This document shows, piece after piece, positions 14,153 through 16,198 of a DNA stretch of 16,198 nucleotides. The stretch lies in NCBI GenBank assembly GCA_900551675.1, contig URXH01000042.1, forward strand, positions 1-16,198, read 5' to 3'. The notes under the pieces are model-generated. The model was not told where the DNA came from, ran no database searches, and worked only from the letters and a program-made list of their open reading frames with translations. A program made the translations under genes and the position numbers. Each line of letters starts with the position of its first letter. Within the stretch, counting starts at the first letter, position 1. Source of the DNA: an uncultured bacterium. GTDB lineage: Bacteria; Cyanobacteriota; Vampirovibrionia; Gastranaerophilales; Gastranaerophilaceae.

Positions 14153-15457
14153 GTGAACTATTTTTTCAAGAGAATAGCTGTAATACTTGTTTTAATGCTT
14201 CTTGCCCCTCCTGTTTTTGCATTCGGGAAAAATAAACAGCAGGCGTCAAAACCTGTTGAATCTCAGGAAGTTATTCATCTTGATGTTACAAAAAATGATG
14301 GTCAAAATTCACCCCCTATCGATAACAAAAATGATAATGACTGGGTGCAAAAAGATATTATAAGAGACAACGTTGATACAGAGTTCTCGATTTTTGACCA
14401 CCTTCTGGATACCGATAAAGATAGTGAACATCCTTTTAAAATTGAGGAAGAATCTTTGTTCGGTCGAATTTATAAAAAAAAGCTTGAGAGAACTTCAATT
14501 CCATCGTTTCTTTTACAGGACGAATTGACTTTCAAATATGATAAAGGTCCAATTGACAAAGTTCAATTTTACGGGGCTTATCAGGGGAATTTAGGTTTCG
14601 GATTTGAGGGCTCGGATTATGATACTGATTACGGTTTCGGGTTTATGGAAGCCGGTGTTGTCGGAGATTTTAAAGACAAAAATACTGATTTTAAACTGCA
14701 GTTTAACTTTAAACCCGGAGAGAACAGAACTTATCTTCAAGGGCTGGTAACCGATGCATATATAATGAACACGCGTATTCCACATCACAAAATCATTATA
14801 GGAAATTCAAGAAATCAGGTCGGATTTGAAGGCGGTATGGGATCTTACGTACTTCCTTTTGCAATGCGTTCACAGATATCAAGAACTTTCGGCAACACAA
14901 GAGCACTCGGATTAAGGGTTGTAGGCGACTATGATTTAATTGACTACAGTTTAGCACTCAACAGTTCTGACAGATTTTTTAAAGAATTTTTTCCGGGAGC
15001 GGAATTTACAGGCTGGGTGAACTTTAAACCGCTTGGCAAAACTGACGGCAGGTACGGAACACTTGTTTTAGGCGGAGGTTTGAATGCAGGGCATAACGAT
15101 ACAGATTACACTGTCGGCGGTGCTTACGCAAGCTACAGGTACAAAAAATTTATGGCAAATTTTGAATATGCAATAGCTGACGGTTACAACGGAACATTCA
15201 GAAGTACTGATAAAGCGGAAGGTTTTTATACTACAATTGCATACAGACTTACTCAAAAACTGCATATTTTGGCGCGCTATGATCAGTTTGACCCGAACCG
15301 CGATATCGCAGATAACAAGCGAAGAGAATATTCCGTTGGTCTCAATTACTTCATAAAAGGTCAGGCTCTGCGTTTAATCCTTAATTATGTATTCTGCGAT
15401 AACGAAGATACTGAAGACAGCCACAGAATTATTCTTGGTACTCAAATTGTTTTATAA
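14153..15457 (+). CDS. Outer-membrane porin, OprP/OprO-like beta-barrel
   Basis: From the GTG at 14153 this is 434 residues. It opens with a textbook signal peptide: basic NYFFKR, a hydrophobic core IAVILVLMLLAPP, and cleavage after VFA. About 75 acidic, low-complexity residues follow and may be a flexible periplasmic segment. The remaining ~330 residues alternate in the manner of beta strands, with Gly and aromatic residues at turns (GFGFEGSDYDTDYGFGFMEA; YASYRYKKFMANFEYA), and the closing pair YFIKGQALRLILNYVF and HRIILGTQIVL resembles phosphate-selective porins (OprP/OprO). The substrate is unknown. The longest open frame uses a TTG at 14123; I prefer 14153 because it gives the correct signal peptide. 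No ribosome-binding site is visible. Confidence 0.85.
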   Translation: MNYFFKRIAVILVLMLLAPPVFAFGKNKQQASKPVESQEVIHLDVTKNDGQNSPPIDNKNDNDWVQKDIIRDNVDTEFSIFDHLLDTDKDSEHPFKIEEESLFGRIYKKKLERTSIPSFLLQDELTFKYDKGPIDKVQFYGAYQGNLGFGFEGSDYDTDYGFGFMEAGVVGDFKDKNTDFKLQFNFKPGENRTYLQGLVTDAYIMNTRIPHHKIIIGNSRNQVGFEGGMGSYVLPFAMRSQISRTFGNTRALGLRVVGDYDLIDYSLALNSSDRFFKEFFPGAEFTGWVNFKPLGKTDGRYGTLVLGGGLNAGHNDTDYTVGGAYASYRYKKFMANFEYAIADGYNGTFRSTDKAEGFYTTIAYRLTQKLHILARYDQFDPNRDIADNKRREYSVGLNYFIKGQALRLILNYVFCDNEDTEDSHRIILGTQIVL

Positions 15458-15469
15458 GATATAAAAATA

Positions 15470-16198
15470 TTAATTGCATCTGGTTTTCGTATTCCAATCT
15501 AAATCATTACAATGCAAATAGTCCATATTTTCGTTGAGTAAAACCCAAGCAGTGCAGCCGCGTCCGTTATCTTTATTTGATATTCCTATATTACAAAATT
15601 GTTTGAATCTTGCAGCACTATCAGCTGGACTTCCGTCCGGTATAATTCTGGCAGGCGAAGTATGGAGTGTAAAATAAAATATGTCTTTGCCTAATACACA
15701 TTTCCCTTTTAAGGCACATTTATTCAGTAAAACGTATATATCCATTTTCCCATTGCTTACCCAGCCTGAAGAAAGAAGTGTACCGTCAGTCAAGTACATA
15801 TAAGGAATATTCTTATCCTGTGATATTCTACTTCTAAATGTCCCATCTAATGAATAGTTATCGTACTTGAAATCAGGACTTTTGTTAACTTCCGCTTTTA
15901 ATTTATTCATATTTTCACCGAGATACTGAAAAATAGTATATGCACTAGTATAATCTGTAATGTTATTTCCTTCATCATCTGTACCCTTTAAAGTGTCTGT
16001 CAAATCCCAATTGACAGGATCGCCATGTTTTTCTATTGCCATTAGATATGCCTGCTGTATTGTAGAATAAACCTTTTTTAACTGTGCAGCAGTTTGTTTT
16101 TCTCTATGGTTTGCAATCAATGACGGCATTGTCATAGCTGCCACAACTCCGATAATTCCTAAAGTTATTAAGACCTCTGCTAGCGTAAATGCATTTTT
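15470..16198 (-). CDS. Type IV prepilin-like protein (5' end beyond the window)
   Basis: The frame is open to the window edge and begins KNAFTLAEVLITLGIIGVVA. This is the class III/type IV prepilin signature: cleavage by prepilin peptidase after the Ala before Phe, Glu at +5, and a hydrophobic N-terminal helix. The internal ATG at 16144 is not the start. The mature domain has an alpha-helical spine (REKQTAAQLKKVYSTIQQAY) and a cysteine-rich globular part that ends in GCTAWVLLNENMDYLHC and a terminal cysteine. Pilins of this type are numerous in gut Melainabacteria, from my general knowledge. It may be a pseudopilin for secretion or a pilus subunit. Its stop lies 12 bases from that of the porin, with no terminator between. 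Confidence 0.88.
   Translation of the reverse strand, partial: KNAFTLAEVLITLGIIGVVAAMTMPSLIANHREKQTAAQLKKVYSTIQQAYLMAIEKHGDPVNWDLTDTLKGTDDEGNNITDYTSAYTIFQYLGENMNKLKAEVNKSPDFKYDNYSLDGTFRSRISQDKNIPYMYLTDGTLLSSGWVSNGKMDIYVLLNKCALKGKCVLGKDIFYFTLHTSPARIIPDGSPADSAARFKQFCNIGISNKDNGRGCTAWVLLNENMDYLHCNDLDWNTKTRCN

Overview
The window reads as low-GC chromosomal DNA from a diderm gut bacterium, most likely a non-photosynthetic cyanobacterial relative (Vampirovibrionia/Melainabacteria, Gastranaerophilales type). That assignment is inference. It rests on a DprA-like protein of the form usually annotated in cyanobacteria, an OprP/OprO-like outer-membrane porin (so an outer membrane is present), a cysteine-rich type IV prepilin of a kind abundant in that lineage, and AT-rich codon use throughout. 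No phage or insertion-sequence genes, tRNA, rRNA or CRISPR array were seen.

Layout. 1-24: possible first codons of a minus-strand gene leaving the window. 114-335: small XRE regulator behind a near-consensus promoter. 336-452: a REP-like inverted pair of repeats between convergent genes. 453-2987 (-): PcrA/UvrD-type helicase, divergent from a DprA-like nucleotide-binding protein (3070-3672, +) that is followed by an 80-codon orphan. 4048-5217 (+): HEAT-repeat protein, tail-to-tail with a GNAT-like protein (5223-5948, -). 6043-8159 (+): dapF, rpsF, ssb and, after a structured 290-base non-coding stretch, rpsR, closed by a strong hairpin terminator.

8206-11927 (-) is the most interesting region. 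It is a compact five-gene operon with its own promoter: a soluble YbjQ protein, a membrane-anchored YbjQ protein, an M48 metallopeptidase, a four-helix membrane protein, and a TPR protein with one membrane helix and a large outer domain. Gaps are 7, -8, 5 and -8 bases, so the genes are probably translationally coupled and may form one envelope complex. Just upstream (12002-12621, -) lies a diverged, apparently frameshifted paralogue of the membrane protein, then a PLP-dependent Orn/Lys/Arg decarboxylase (12640-14091, -). The decarboxylase diverges from the porin (14153-15457, +) across an A8T8 tract. A type IV prepilin (15470-16198, -) runs off the right end.

Four of the plus-strand promoters carry an extended -10 (TGnTAnnAT) with a weak -35, while the XRE gene has strong -35 and -10 boxes without the TG. 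Several gene starts had to be moved inward from the longest open frame; the reasons are given in the entries.
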